From the NCBI RefSeq assembly GCF_019399895.1, contig NC_091864.1:9154001-9218000 (forward strand): a DNA stretch of 64,000 nucleotides, read 5' to 3'. Under the pieces are notes generated by a model. The model saw only the letters and a list, made by a program, of their open reading frames with translations. It did not search any database and was not told the origin of the DNA. The position numbers and the translations under genes are program-made. This DNA comes from Cardiocondyla obscurior. Its lineage: Eukaryota; Arthropoda; Insecta; Hymenoptera; Formicidae. This document shows positions 1 to 13,400 of this stretch, piece after piece; position 1 is the first letter of the stretch; every line of letters starts with the position of its first letter.

Positions 1-3000
1 TAGGCCGCTTTGTTATCCGGCCTGTGTTAGACGCGGCCCGAGCACAGAATACATTTTCCAGAGGATACTCGCAGCGCTATCTGATCACAGGATTTAATTG
101 TTTCCTCGAGTCCCTCTTTCTCGCGTAGGTGCGAGTCGGAGTGCCGCGGTAATCTGAACGCCACGAAGACGTACATTATAAAATGTAACCGACAAAGCGT
201 CTAATAAAAAGTTTTCGTTATTTTTTTCCCCTTTTAACGACGTGCAGATACCTTATCTAATATTCTCGCGGTATACCGTTTGCGCGTCTCGACTACTGAA
301 CCACTAAATTGTTTCTGAATCCCAGGCGGCGTGGCGTTAAAAAGAGCGATATGCCGCGTTAAAATAAAGCATCGCCGACACTTTATGGCCATTTTTATTA
401 GGCCTGTTTAATTGACTGCTACACGGCCGTAACGCGAACTTAGAAACTAAAATGTATACGGGGACCGCGGCGCCCGATGCGCTAATGATAAGATGCAGGG
501 ATAATTACGGTGTGTGTGAGTCACGAGGGGAGACGTAAAAAGAATATCGCAATTATGACGAATACGTCACACGGCGGACGGAAGAGAGAGGGGCGCAATG
601 TACGTCGGCATCGCCGTAGTTCATAACTACGGTGGCCGGCGGTACCCGGGCAGGTGTAAATGACGAGCGATAGGAGTAATTACAGGTAATAAACTGAAAT
701 GACAGACTGTGAGGATCCACTGTCCGCGCCGAACATACATTCTCGCTCTTATCCGTCGCTTGATAATCAATAGGCGCGTCGGCAGCTTCGTGTAGAAAAC
801 AGATTCGCCGCATTATCGGGAAGGACATTGTCTTCCCGTCGTTGTTATTAAATTGGTTAATCAGATATCTGTCGTATCATCATGCAATTTTATCCGCGAT
901 CGGGGTCACCCGATAATCCTTTTTCTTTCGCGAGCGATCAATAATCGAACGGCCTTGAGTACATACGTGCGTTTTGCCTCGCGCAAGTTTCTACTTTTAC
1001 TTCTGCTTCGTTAATGATTACCTCGCATTTCGCGAAATCTCTACTTATCGCTTCCTTATAAAACGCCGCGCGATTATTTTGTCTGCATTAGTATTAATTT
1101 TCGATTAATCCGCAACTTTATCAGACGGTTATGATGAAAATAGATGCAGCTGAGTGCACTCGCGCAACGCATCGCGCCACCGCGAAGTGAAAATTACTCC
1201 ACAAAGTCGTCACGGCACTTGATGAGTTTTCCCTCGTGATTTTTGCTTATCAGTACTGATCTCGAAGAAAGGAAGTTGTTTTCCACATTCCTTGTTAATC
1301 GATGTGTAATACATAATTTTTTTACTTAAACACATCGATTCAAATCTCTCTCTGTCACGATGATTCACCTTTATCGATAAAAATAGAGGTAAATGACGGA
1401 TTTGGGAAGTCGTTTACGTGGTCGCAGCATCCGGGCGAAGAAAGGAAAAAAAAAATCACACGTGATTAATGATTAGCTGATTATACACGTGTCTAATGAC
1501 GAAGTTCGCGTGTAACTTGCGGCTCGCTGTTCACTGGATCATTATCAATCATGAAAATGAACGCTTCCGACGGTGAGAAAGAGAGCGCAGGGCGTAAGGA
1601 AAACAGCGATTTATACGAATTAGTTCTTTTGCCAGGGTGGAGCAAACCGGTACCGAGGAAAGTAGTAGGATAACACTTCGTGATAAATGACCCAAGTTCG
1701 GTGAGCAAACAATTTCGTTCCGCGCATCATTCGTTACGTCGCGATTGATGCCCCGCGGATGCGGAACACCGTAAAATCGAAGTTTTTCGGCCCTACCGGT
1801 AGGTACACCTATCCTCGCTGCATCGAGTTGCTACCAGGAAACGTTTCGCCATACCTTGCCAGGCGTTTCCCGGTGGCAACCAGATACATTAACGTTGTTA
1901 ATGCCAATAAAAGAAAAATTGTTTTGTCGCGGTCCGTTATTAATCTCCTTAAGAATGACTTTTTATATTTTTTTATCTCTGCTTCGTCTGGAGATTTCCA
2001 TCATGACAAATGCGAGGATTATTTAAATTATTTAAATGAAAAGGAGCGATAAAAGATTATATTAATTATTGCCGAAGATTGTCCAAGTACGTCCGTTAAA
2101 CAGAGAATTTGTCTCTTTGCACTCCCTGTCTGATCATATCTCTACAAACACATACCCACATGATACGCACAATATGTGCACACGAATCCGTAACGCTACG
2201 CATGTACCGGGTGACACGCATATACGCGAGTGGTCCGACCGGTATCCGCCATATTTGGCTGGGACCCACACACATGTATATCCGCGAAGTACAAACATAG
2301 GCTCCTAAGAGAAGAGGTCATACACGAAAGGTATCGACGTAAATATATGATATTCCCCCAGGCAATAACACGGTTGTAACTTTAAAAAAGTCCTCGGGAG
2401 ATGTATGATATCTGTAATTTTATATTTACTGGTATATCTGCCAGTGACTTGGCATAAGAAAAAAAAAAGTTTTTTTATATACAATCCGATTATTAAAATT
2501 CACGAAAATTGTATAAAATATATACAGTTACCGACGAATGCGTTAAAGTGCCGAAAAGAAAAAGTTTCTACACTGCGAAGGATAAAAAAAAAAATCGCGG
2601 AGAAATATTGAGTTTATGGAACACTGAAAAAAATACGCTGAGATCATCGAACGAACGGTTTGTCTCTCTCGATGGGCTGGGTTTGCCATTCATGATACTG
2701 TTGCAAAAATGATGTGTCAGAGTTCACTATCTATCCACGTTCCTCACTTCGCGTCACGTCAGGATAACTGTTTGAGGCGTCATTTAATTCGCGAGTTACG
2801 AGAAATTGAACGTTTACTGTCGTTGCCATTTCGCTGCAAACGCATTCGACATGCCAAGTTGAACCTCGACCGTTTCCTTTTTCATGCTTAAGTCCGCGGC
2901 AGAATGCGCGCGATTATTATTCGCATATAAATAATTATGCAGGAAACGCTCGCCCGAATAGCTCAAGAAATTAAGGTTATCAAGCGAGAGGATGTTAAAA

Positions 3001-6000
3001 GGTGCGATGGGAGGTGCCAAGAAGGAAATACGTTAAATACCGAAGAAACCGAGTACGGGAGGTTCTGTCTAGCCGGTGAAGGAAAAAGATCTCTGCCGAT
3101 AGCACGTCTGGATGGACTGACCGGGAAAAAAGTGTTGCCGTTACGTCAAACACGCGGGACAGTGCAACATCGATTATCTGGCACATCGGTGCAGCAATCG
3201 ATCTCGAGATGGTCATCTTGAGACTTTGATTTCTTTGCTTGATTAATGACATTTTAATAGATTGAGTCACGCTCGCGCATCCCTCTCGCGAGCGATCGAC
3301 ACTTATCTCTTCGGGCATTTATTTTATTAATTTCCTGTTACTTAGCATTATGTGACTCGAAAACTGTAAATCGTCACTAAAGCTTTGTGTTTTTTTCCTC
3401 TTTTTTTTCCTTTCTTTTATTTCTATCAAATTTTTGTTCACGTTAATATATTTTATTGCATACGCGATTTGGATTAAAAAAAAAAGTACGAGGAACGTTT
3501 GATCTCTTCCGCTCGACTTCGTTGACGAATGCGAGCCAATCCAAAGGTACACGAGTCAGGAAAAGTCCGATCGCTTTACTGGAAACCGGAGCTTAGTCTT
3601 TTTGGCCTTTTCTCGATGATCTCCCCGGTGCTCTGTCCAACGCGTCCGTGCAGATTGGCAACCGGTTTTCCTATGGCCTCTCCCAACCGATTGCTCACTC
3701 CTACTCTTACTCCCACTTCTGTTTCCCATTCGAGACTCTGTGCATTCCCTATACACCATATCCTCATCTTTCACAGTGCTGTAACGTTACAGCGTCATCC
3801 TACATCTCGTCCCATACTAATATTTCCGAGGAAAACAACGGCACACATATTTCGTAATATGAGAATATTGTGTCGAGTAACGTACATCTCCGTCTTTATT
3901 TTATCCGTCTTATATTATCCTTAGATAAGTTTGCCATATCTTTCTCCCACCTCCAATATTTTTTATATTTTTAAGTATAAGTTAAAAAAAAAAAAAAAAA
4001 TGCACGCAGGGTATGAATCACATTAATTTTTTGTTTTATTGTTTCTTTTGGAGGATCCCAGACGGAGAAACGCGCTTATCGGCTTGATCGTCGAATCTCC
4101 CTCGCTCTAATGAAGAAACATTTTTATCAAGCCATATATTTTTATATTGTTCGTAAAATAGAATTTGTAACGGGAGTTTATGCGTATCGGAGTAATGCTT
4201 CTCCTATTTCTTCGAGTTGATCTTTTCACTTAATGTTCAAAGGCACTTCTCGCACGGGCCTCGATATTTCAACGGTGGACTTACAACTTCCTGAGTACGC
4301 AACTGGCTGATCCTCAGCACTCGCATTATTCCTCATTCCTGGCCACGTGTTTGAGCGCGATTATGGAGAGCACGAACGAGTCGGTGGAACTGTTTTGCCC
4401 TATCCCTTTTCCGCTCCGCGAGCGTTTTCGCTTTCTCGTAAAACTTCGCGCGATTTCCGAGCCGGGTAATGAATAAATCGACCTTCATAAGCCGCACATG
4501 GGAAAAATTCCGCGAGAAACTATCGCGCAAAAAGCGCCAGGAAGCGAATAGTTTTGAAACCGCGAGAAATCTCATTATCCTTGAACACGCGCGAGTGCGG
4601 GCTGACAATTCGTTTTAAAAGTGTCCGTCGATTTTCTGCATGACTTCATTCTCTTCGCGAAATGTCGTTCTTTTTTTTTTTTTTTTTTGTTTTTGTATTT
4701 GCCCGTCGACGTTACACGCCGCGACCACATGTGAAAAACAATAAAAGGACCCCCGCCCGAGGATGAAACGGAATACCCGCAATTCGTATTTGCGGTCTAG
4801 CAATTAAGTATGATGTTAATAGCCGTAATGGCGGTGAAATAAGAGAATAGAGCGCGAGGCGCAACAACGGTGAGCTACTTAGATCGAATTTCACCTTCTC
4901 TTTCCTCATGATTCTCCCACTCGTACGCGTTTCTCGCACAAGAACGGATTGATACGCCTTTGTACCTTGCTTTGAAAGCCGATATCGTCTCTTTATGGCG
5001 AGATTTCATTAACTTAAAAGCAAAAAAAATTATTACTGCCTTAATTTTGCAAAATGTTTACAAAAAAAAAAGAAAAAAAAATTAATTATACTAATTAATA
5101 AAACAAGGTCTACCGACGTTCGCGAACGTTTAGTTCTCGATTATTGACTCCGTTACGTTGTTTGCAAATCTATCATTAATTTCGTGATAAAAGTTCTGGT
5201 TAAAATCGCTCCGTGCATTCTAGAGGAAGACGAAGGGCAGGTGGGAACGTACGCGCGCAATCACAAAACAGAGAAAATTGCATTCCTGCTCACCTTCCCT
5301 TTCTTTTCGCGATTATCTCGGAACCCTGTTTCTTCTCTCCCGCGTTTGCCTTCCCCGCTCGTAAGTCAGCTCAATTATGCCCATTACGAGAGCCTGGATA
5401 ATCAATTTCGCCGACTGGCGATGAGAATTCGACATAGCCTTACGATGGAGTAATGATACGGGAAGGAAGTCGATTGCGATCTACCTACTGACGAAGACGA
5501 GCTGCAACGCGAACAAATAATAGGAAACAATACATTTTTCTCCCTTTTTTTTTTAATTTTTTTTTTTTTTTTCGAATACGAAGAAAGACCTTCATAAAAT
5601 TTTTATATCTGGTTAACGCGACTCATACGTTTCATTCGCCGGATAAACTACTTTTCAGGCGTTACGAAAAAGAGCGGGTGATGAAATCACCACGGAGTTT
5701 CTTACGCATTATTGTTATGCCAGGCGCGCTTTTTAGCGCTCGCTTCGATTTACGTAATGAGCGATTTTCTAATACAAATATAGCGATAAAAGGAGATCGG
5801 GTATAGTCATGGCGTGATTCATCATTAACGTCCGAGTGCTCATATGGGACGAGGCGAATCGCGTGTGCACGAATTTCCGCGCGCGGAGCAATTATTTTCC
5901 ACGCACACGTGCTTTTTCTCTTGCACAATCCCTCTCGCAATCACACTAATTTCACGTGCGCAAAATTATATAATTCAACGCACCTAGTTGCTATTAAGAG

Positions 6001-7200
6001 TTAATTAATTGCACGTTAACGTGAGGAAGATATAAGCGGAACTTAGGGCGAAACAATTGGAGCAGCCCCGATTTCTCAGGCACGATTGAGCTCGGTTACT
6101 TCTATTGCCGCATCAACGAGGGAGAAAAAAAAAAGAAAGGGAAAAAGGTGTAATTAACTTCAACCCAAGTAGTCCTTACAGATCGGTTAGTTTTATGAAC
6201 GCGCCGTCGCTTTGATTTTTCTTGCTCGTTCAAGCCGCGCGGTTCTTAGCAGATAATTACTCTCTTATCCTCCGGTCTGCTCTAATTGCGAGTGTATCGC
6301 GCGATTACGTGTTTTCGTTCTCTGATTGCGGTTACTTTTTAATTGCACGCTGCAGGACGATGCTACGCGAGAGCGCGCATTGTTTGAACAGCTCGCAGGC
6401 GAATTTCACTTCCGAGAGAAGCGTCTTCGCGAGGAATACGCTCCGCGTGCCTCGTAATATCGCATGACGTACGCGAGGAGAATTCGCGAGCGCTAAACGT
6501 GATCCGAAAACGTATGAGGTGAACTCGGTGAGCTGGTAGGTGAGGCTCGAGGGATTTTCGATGCTCGCGACACGTAAGGGACTCGAGGGTGGTTGACAAC
6601 AAGGAGTCGCGTCGCAGTGTCGTGCGTGTTCATTGTCGATTTGGTCTATCGCAGTCGGACACTGCCATTTTCGTAAGCAGCCGGACCGTGAAGCGGGAAA
6701 GAAAATGTCTGGCGACGTCAACAGTAACGAGCCTAAAGTCAGTCATAACGAGCGCGTTGTGCGACGCATGAGAGAACGTCGCAACCTTGACTGGGAGAGC
6801 TATGATCTCCCTCGTGATACCTGGTAGGCATCGCGATCTAGGACATCCTACTTAGACGCGCGCGCGTCAGGTGCTTCAGTAACTTTACGATGCACTCTGC
6901 GCGACGCGTCATGCTACTTATTTGCCATGCCGCGTCGACCGCCGATCGGCGACGTAATCAGCCTGGGAACAAAGGCTGTCACTTTCATTCGCGGTTGTCA
7001 TGTTTCCTCTTTGCCGCTGATTACCGTGGAACGCTACGAGCGAACGTGGACTCCGTGGCGCGCCAACGGACTCGATGGACACTCGGGATTTCCTCCTTCG
7101 CGTTCGCCTGAGGTTACTTTCTCCTGCGTGTTTCTTATTTTAAAGAAAATCACGATGGTCGCGGGGGCCAATCGCGATTGAATTTAAACGTATCGCTCAC
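1..7200. other. Non-coding stretch, no supported gene apart from a weak small ORF
   Basis: I see no coding exon with convincing protein similarity or paired splice sites here. Open frames are short (under about 130 codons), overlap on both strands, and look like chance. Base composition switches from AT-rich (about 1.2-2.7 kb and 3.3-5.6 kb) to CpG-rich (about 5.6-7.2 kb). If the minus-strand signal-peptide exon at 7201-7273 is real, this stretch would be its first intron, with the remaining exons off the left edge. I looked for a matching minus-strand exon and found none with a good acceptor. Confidence 0.5.
6705..6827 (+). CDS. Possible 40-codon small ORF or first coding exon, unknown
   Basis: An ATG in a good context (AAAATGTC) opens a 40-codon frame that ends in TAG. 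The peptide is strongly charged, with a central Arg-rich stretch (RRMRERRNLDW) and an ending of DLPRDTW. A weak donor-like GTAGGC overlaps the stop, so this could instead be a first exon whose partners lie elsewhere. It sits in a CpG-rich block. I recognise no family, and chance is a fair alternative. Confidence 0.2.
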   Translation: MSGDVNSNEPKVSHNERVVRRMRERRNLDWESYDLPRDTW

Positions 7201-7273
7201 CGTTGGCGCCTGCGAACCCGACGATGCATATCCAGCACAGGGCCAGTCTCCAGAAAAGGTCGGCCATGTCCAT
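7201..7273 (-). CDS. Probable first coding exon with signal peptide; rest of gene not visible
   Basis: On the minus strand an ATG at 7273 opens 24 codons that read as a textbook signal peptide. A short N-region (MDMADLFWR) leads into a hydrophobic core (LALCWICIVGFAGA) and then Asn. The frame runs into a strong donor, G followed by GTGAGC at 7200, leaving phase 1. The CpG-rich sequence at 7.3-7.7 kb would be its promoter and 5' leader. This arrangement, a signal-peptide exon followed by a very long intron, is common for insect cell-surface and secreted proteins, but the family cannot be told from this piece. No downstream exon was found in 1-7200, so the gene should continue past the left edge. 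A chance hydrophobic frame next to a donor is the alternative. Confidence 0.45.
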
Positions 7274-10200
7274 TCTCCGGATAATTACGAAACGTCCGCG
7301 GATCACGCACCTCGCGACCTACGCCGAACGGATAAACAAAGGGGTGAAGGGACGGATGCGGAAGAGGAAAGGACGGGAAAGAAGAGGATCGAGTACTTTC
7401 GTACTATGTGCGAGAGGCTTTCATTGAGTCAAATGCGGCGTGGCCCGGGTGCCAATTCCTCGCTCACCGTTCGCGAATGCGTGGTTCCACGCCCCGAATA
7501 TTCTCGCTGATAACGAGAAAGTCCCGTGGACTCGCCAGAGCAGGCCTTGGCGAAGACGCGCGAGCGATGTTCCCCGTGCGAACACGCGAGAGACACTGAC
7601 GGAACAAGAGAGTGGCGGGAGAGTTTGAACCGCCAGCATACCCAAGACTGCACCATCGACCAGTGGCGTAGAAGTGGATCAAACGACGCGATGAAAGACG
7701 ATTTTGTACTGTTTAAATTAAATTGCAAGACAGACCGGCGCTAATCGCGAGAGATCGATTCGTCCGCTGGACTCCAGACTGGCAGATCCGCCGGATGCGA
7801 GCAAGGACGAACCTTAAACGAATACTAATTAATATTCAAGCGAAGACAATGAAGCCAGCCTTGCTCTCGTACTGAAACGTTTCTTCGTTTCATAAATGTT
7901 CTTCTGATTTTATTTTATTAATTTTATCGCGCAAAGAAAAAAAAAATCAAAGACAGCACCGCCCTTTCAATTTCTTTGCAAACCGAAGGCTGCACTCATC
8001 CAGACTCAAGTGGATCTTTCCGCAATAATTATGCCAGCTGGACTTGCAATTCAGCATCTGTCGTGGCGAGTATGACAAGCCCTGTACGCCACTGTCATCA
8101 AGGAACAAAAGACACGCCGATGAGAAAGTGGCAGCCGCCACAAACCAATCGCGACGGTACGATCGCACGAAGCATTCGCGTTTGCGTGTGTATGCGCGCG
8201 ACGTGCTTATCTGATAGCCGGGATGAGCTTGCGGGCCGGAATAACCGCGGCAAGGTATAACGAGTCCCTCGCGCTAATTGATTTATAGGCTGAACGGAGG
8301 ATTCATCGAGGTATTCCAGATGGAGGCGTGTTCCGCCACCCCGCGCCGATGCGCGAGATCCTGGGCCAGGATTTCGGTCCCGCAGTGACGGGGTCTCGAT
8401 ACTTGGGCGAATCGCGGGCCGATATCGCGTCGGGCAGCCTTTTACAGAACGGGTTTACTTATTTCGTTCCTTTTTTTCTCTCCTTTTGTCTTGGACACGG
8501 GCGACCGGGCAGCGTTTTAACGTAGGCGTGTGGGGCCAACGGCACCTCTCGCTCTGGGCCTTACATGGATGCACCGTGAGTCACTGCCCAAAGCGGCGTA
8601 TGTAAATGTATTCTGCCTACTTTATTCACGGACACTCAGGCCGCGATGGTTACCGCCGCGGATAAAAGGCGGTATGAAAACGTCTAACAGCGATATTCCT
8701 TTCGAACACGGTGAATTAATACTTCCTAACGAGTTAGAAAATTAATGGACGGAAGTTCGGTAACGTTAACGATGTCGCCGCAGTTTGTTGACGAGGGAAG
8801 AGACAAATGTAAATTTGTCAGGTCTAAGAGCCTCGAAGTCTCTCGGATCTTCATAAGGCTCGGATAAGCGGATGTCTGTTCTATAAGGCCCACGGGAGCA
8901 CTATCTTCGTGGTTCTTCGCAGGAGCTCGTATTCTTTCGTCCACGATACTTCTTGGCCATTATTGGGCCTCTGGTGAAAGTGTCTGGCTAGAGATTTCGT
9001 AATCAGATATTAATATCGCTCCGAGATCTCGTATCTCGCGGGAATCATCGATCCAAGCATCGCGCGATGCAATTTTCTAAAGCAGCGTTATTTAACATTC
9101 ATTAGCGCTAAACGTTATCTTCACCTTTTTGTACTCGCTTCCGCTGCCGTTGATTCATATTTTGCGAGATAAGGCAACAATTTGTAGCTCACTTAAGTAA
9201 CGAGAACGTAACGATTACGTGAAATCAGTCGAATAAAACTTAAAAGAGAAAACAAAATTCTCCTCGTACACTGCCACGGAATTACACCTGCAATTTTAAT
9301 GAAGTGAAGATCGGTGCTTTTTGCCGAAGAATACTCCGTTAATTAAGCGTTAAAGCGACGTTAATCCCGATCAAGGGGGCAAGCCGCCGAGCAGAACGGC
9401 GAGAGGCGTGTGCGCATTGTTTTTTCCGGCATGCCGGCCGAAGCTATATTAATCAAATACGCCGTGCGTCGTGTAATTTAAATTCCCGTTAATCCACCGA
9501 ACTCGCGTGCGCGCAGAAGCATTGTCTCTTTCTTCCGAGGTATCGTAATCCCGCGTGGTAACCGATAATTGCCATCGCGCGATTGCGCTAACGAAGTGCG
9601 AATAACGTAAGAAAAATCAATCACCGTTGTCGTCGCCGATTGTTTGAAATTGGCACATCTCCGATAACGACGCTAATAAATTCGCGAGGGCGCGCGTCTC
9701 TTGCGGAAACGACTTCCACGGTTTCTCTCCCTCATTAGAGATCCCTTTCTTCCTCCTTTTTTTTTTTTTTAATTATTTTAGTGCAACAAGATGCGCCACT
9801 CTTTATCCTGGATTGCTAATTACGGTCGCCTCACGAGATAATGAAATAATCTTACCCCGCAAAACTCAGGAGACCGCTGACTTCCTTGAGAATTTTTTCA
9901 GCAAGTCGCAAACGCTTTATTAACCACGTAGGAGACTGTGCAACGTGACAGCGAATTAATATCGTGGGATTAGGCAGTTCCTTATCAAGACGATTCGTCC
10001 AGTAATCAACGACTAATCGTCTCGCAGGCTGAAATTATTATTACAGTTTTCTTTTCTCTCTCTCTTTCACCTTCTTTTTATGTCGAGTCTTGATTAACTC
10101 TTAATTAAATTCGTGTAAATGACAAAATGTCTGTAAGTTGTACGAGATATATATTTTACAAAAATAAATACAACGACTTTCTTACTTCCGAACGAAATAC

Positions 10201-10438
10201 AATACGATCTATGTACACCGCACACAGCGTATCACTTTTCTTGAGGAATATATTAATTTATTGTACAATCACATTACTTCGCGCTTCAACGCGACGTAGA
10301 TAAAAGTCTAAGGTAGCAAAACAATCGGAAAGATTTGACCGGTCTGGTATGCGAGGATCCTCCATTGCGTGTGTCTATCGTGCTATCCACGGAACGTGAG
10401 ATATCTTCCTAAAAATTGTGAATACTAATCTCGGCAGG
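7274..10438. other. Non-coding: CpG-rich block, then 3' flank of the LRR gene
   Basis: The 7.3-8.6 kb part is CpG-rich with overlapping open frames on both strands, as expected of GC-rich DNA rather than genes. It would include the promoter of the minus-strand exon at 7201-7273. The part from about 8.7 to 10.4 kb is more AT-rich and lies 3' of the minus-strand LRR gene. A minus-strand AATAAA occurs at about 10257-10262, a plausible polyadenylation signal for that gene. Confidence 0.45.
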
Positions 10439-13400
10439 TTAATGAAATCTCATAATTGTACAAAAGGAAGCAATGACTATCACGAAGCCTAGGCTCGCCC
10501 TGAGGCCGGCGGAGCTTGAGTTTTGCTGGTTCAAAATCTGACACTGCGAGTTCCTGTAGTGCTTCACGTTGCCTTCGGAGTCACGCGCAAGCACGCAGAG
10601 CTCGTACTTCGTGCTCGACTCTTTTAAGTCGTGGATCCTGAAGGATCGCTCGCTGTAAACGACGTCCCTTTCGATCATGGACTTGCTGTTGCCGGATTCT
10701 CGCACCACCACGTAAAAGTCGCCGATGTCTTCGCGCGACGTCACGTACCACGTCGCCTTCCAACTGTTGTCCTCGGTGTTGCTGAAGAAAATTATATATT
10801 TGTGACAGCCAGGATTTTCAAGAAAAATTTAAGAACGAATATGTAACAAAGATTCAACGACGCGACGCGTAGGCGTTTGAACAAAATACGTACTAGTCGA
10901 TACTTCGATATTTAACATCGGGCGTGATATCGAGTTCAGGCTCCTCTTTAATGTCCCTCTCGCCGCAAATCATTAAATCTTCGGTCACCTGCGAGATGAA
11001 TTTATTCGCGAGATAATGCGGACTCTTGCACATTACCCTCGACCATTCCTCCGGAAGCTGCGTCTGAGTTTTCAGCCACCTTTTCAACGGTCGCACATGA
11101 CAATCACAGTGCATGGGATTTTCTATTAAAATATAAACATATATTTTTAAAATATTAATAACTAAAAAGTCTGATCGTTTAAATTAAATATTTAATTTAT
11201 CGTCACCTGAGTACTTGAGCGCCGTGCCGTTTTGAATAATTTTCATAAACCTCTCGTCAAAGACGCCCATTTCATTTCCTTCCAGATCGAGAACTTTTAG
11301 ATTCGGCAACGGTAAAATTTTCTCGAGAGGCACATGGCTTAGATGATTGTTGCTCATATGCAAATTTGTTAAATTTAACGGCGGCACAAAAATGTCCTGT
11401 TCGGAAATGTCGTTTATCTCATTGTATGATAAATCCAAAGTCTGCAAAGCCGTTAAATTCCCGATTACATCTAAAATAGGGCAACATTTCAATAAATGAC
11501 GATTCGCAGCAGGAAGCGCGAGCTAGGCCATTACTCGATTAATTGTCGAGGCTATTAAAGCAACGTTCTTTGTTTACTACTCACATCTCCTAATCTCATT
11601 AATATTATTATGAGAGAGATTCAAGTACTGAATCTTCTTAGCACCGGCAATAAGATCGAAGGTGACAACCGGCATTGAATTGTAGGATAGGTCGACCTCT
11701 TTTAGTCTGTAAGGGATCCAAGGGTCGTTAGGCAGGGTCTTCCGGGTAATGAACGATATCTTATTATGGCTTAGGTTGAGCCTCTCTAGGGACAGACAAT
11801 CGTCGAGCAAACCGTGCGTCTTGTTATCCAGCTTTTCCAATTCATTATGCGACAGATCGAGCGTTCGCAGAGACACTAGACCCTGAAATGCGCCGTTCGG
11901 TATGTGGCTGATATTATTATTCGTCAAATTCAACGTCAGTAGCTGCAGAAGCCCTTCGAATGCCCGGCTCGTAATGCTGTTTATTTTATTATTCGCCAAG
12001 TTTAGCTCGAACACTATCGGCAAACGACCGAAGGCGGTTTTTTCCAGCTTCGTTAGGTGATTATCCTGAAGAATTTCCATCGGTAAGAATCCAGAAGATT
12101 ACCGTTTGCCTCATAAAAATTTCTTTTGTTTTACCTGGAGATAAAGATACTGCAGGCTGCTCAGACTGCCCAGCGCCTGCCAGGGCGGCCTGGTAATGTT
12201 ATTCGCTTGCAGGTTTAAGATTCTCAAGGTCAGCAGGTTTTCGAAACTCTTGTCTTGCAGGTTATCGCCCAGCCGATTCCGCGAAAGGTCCAGCGAGAGT
12301 AACGCATTCATCGTGGGCCATACATCGGTAGTTGGAATCTCCTCCAGCAGATTCTCAGAGAAGTCCAAGTAGCCCAGGGAAATTGGCAATTGGAAGATCT
12401 TTGTCAGACGATTATTTTTCACCGTTAGGCTCCTAAAATGTAATTACATGTTGCAGAAGTAACGTTCCTCAATTTTATTAATAAATCACGACGCACCTGC
12501 AGCTGGCTAACCGAGTGAGACTACCGCGCGCAATGTCGTTTAATTGATTGTAACTCATGTCGAGTTCTAAAAGCGTTGGTAGCGGTCCGAACGTTGATGG
12601 TTTTATCTTCTCCAAAGAATTATGTGACATATTTAAGAATCGCAAGCTAAAAAGCGTCTGAAATACGGCGTTGTGAATTTCAGAGAGATTATTATGCGAT
12701 ATGTCGATCGTGTGAAGCTCGTACAGCTTCGGAAAAGTCTGTCGTGGTATGGAGTGTATCAAATTGTGAGAAACATTCAGCACCTTCAGCCCCGTCATGT
12801 TGTGCATTGGAATCTGGCAAAAATTATATTTTTCAAGTGGCATTAAACGTACGAGAATATTTCAATAAAACGATGTAAGTCGTGTGATTGTTTGCATTAA
12901 AACAAATATGTTACTCACCTGATTTAACGACGTAAATAAATTATAACTGAGCTGAAAATCCATAGCGTATGACGCGCTATCGAAGGAATACTTTGAAATA
13001 TTCTCGAGTTTGTTGTGACTGAGATCGAGCGACGTAATGTTTGCACAATTTTCGAAAGCCCCCGACTCGATCTTCGAAATCTCGTTGTGAGATAGGTTCA
13101 CTTTTGCCAAATAAATATCCTTGAACGCCAATTTCTCCACGACCGTCACGAAATTTTCGGAAACGTCCAAGAGCTGCGTTGACATGTTCGTAAAAAAATA
13201 ATCGTGTAAAAATTACGTGGAAATAATTTTTTGGATGTGTGCGTACGTACCTCAGCAAATTGTAGTTGATGGAACATTTGAAAATCGACCTTCTTAATAA
13301 AGTTACGCGAGAGATCGATTGTGCCGATCCTCGTAATAGAGCCGAAGGTACCACGACCTACGTCGTCGATTTGATTGTCGCTCAGATATAATCGTCGGAG

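Noticed and set aside
7600..7660. tRNA-like B box (GGTTCAAAC) on the minus strand
   Set aside because: No A box or cloverleaf could be fitted around it.
12977..13354. Minus-strand 125-codon frame inside the LRR gene
   Set aside because: It is in another frame of exons 4-5, crosses an intron, and lacks LRR periodicity.
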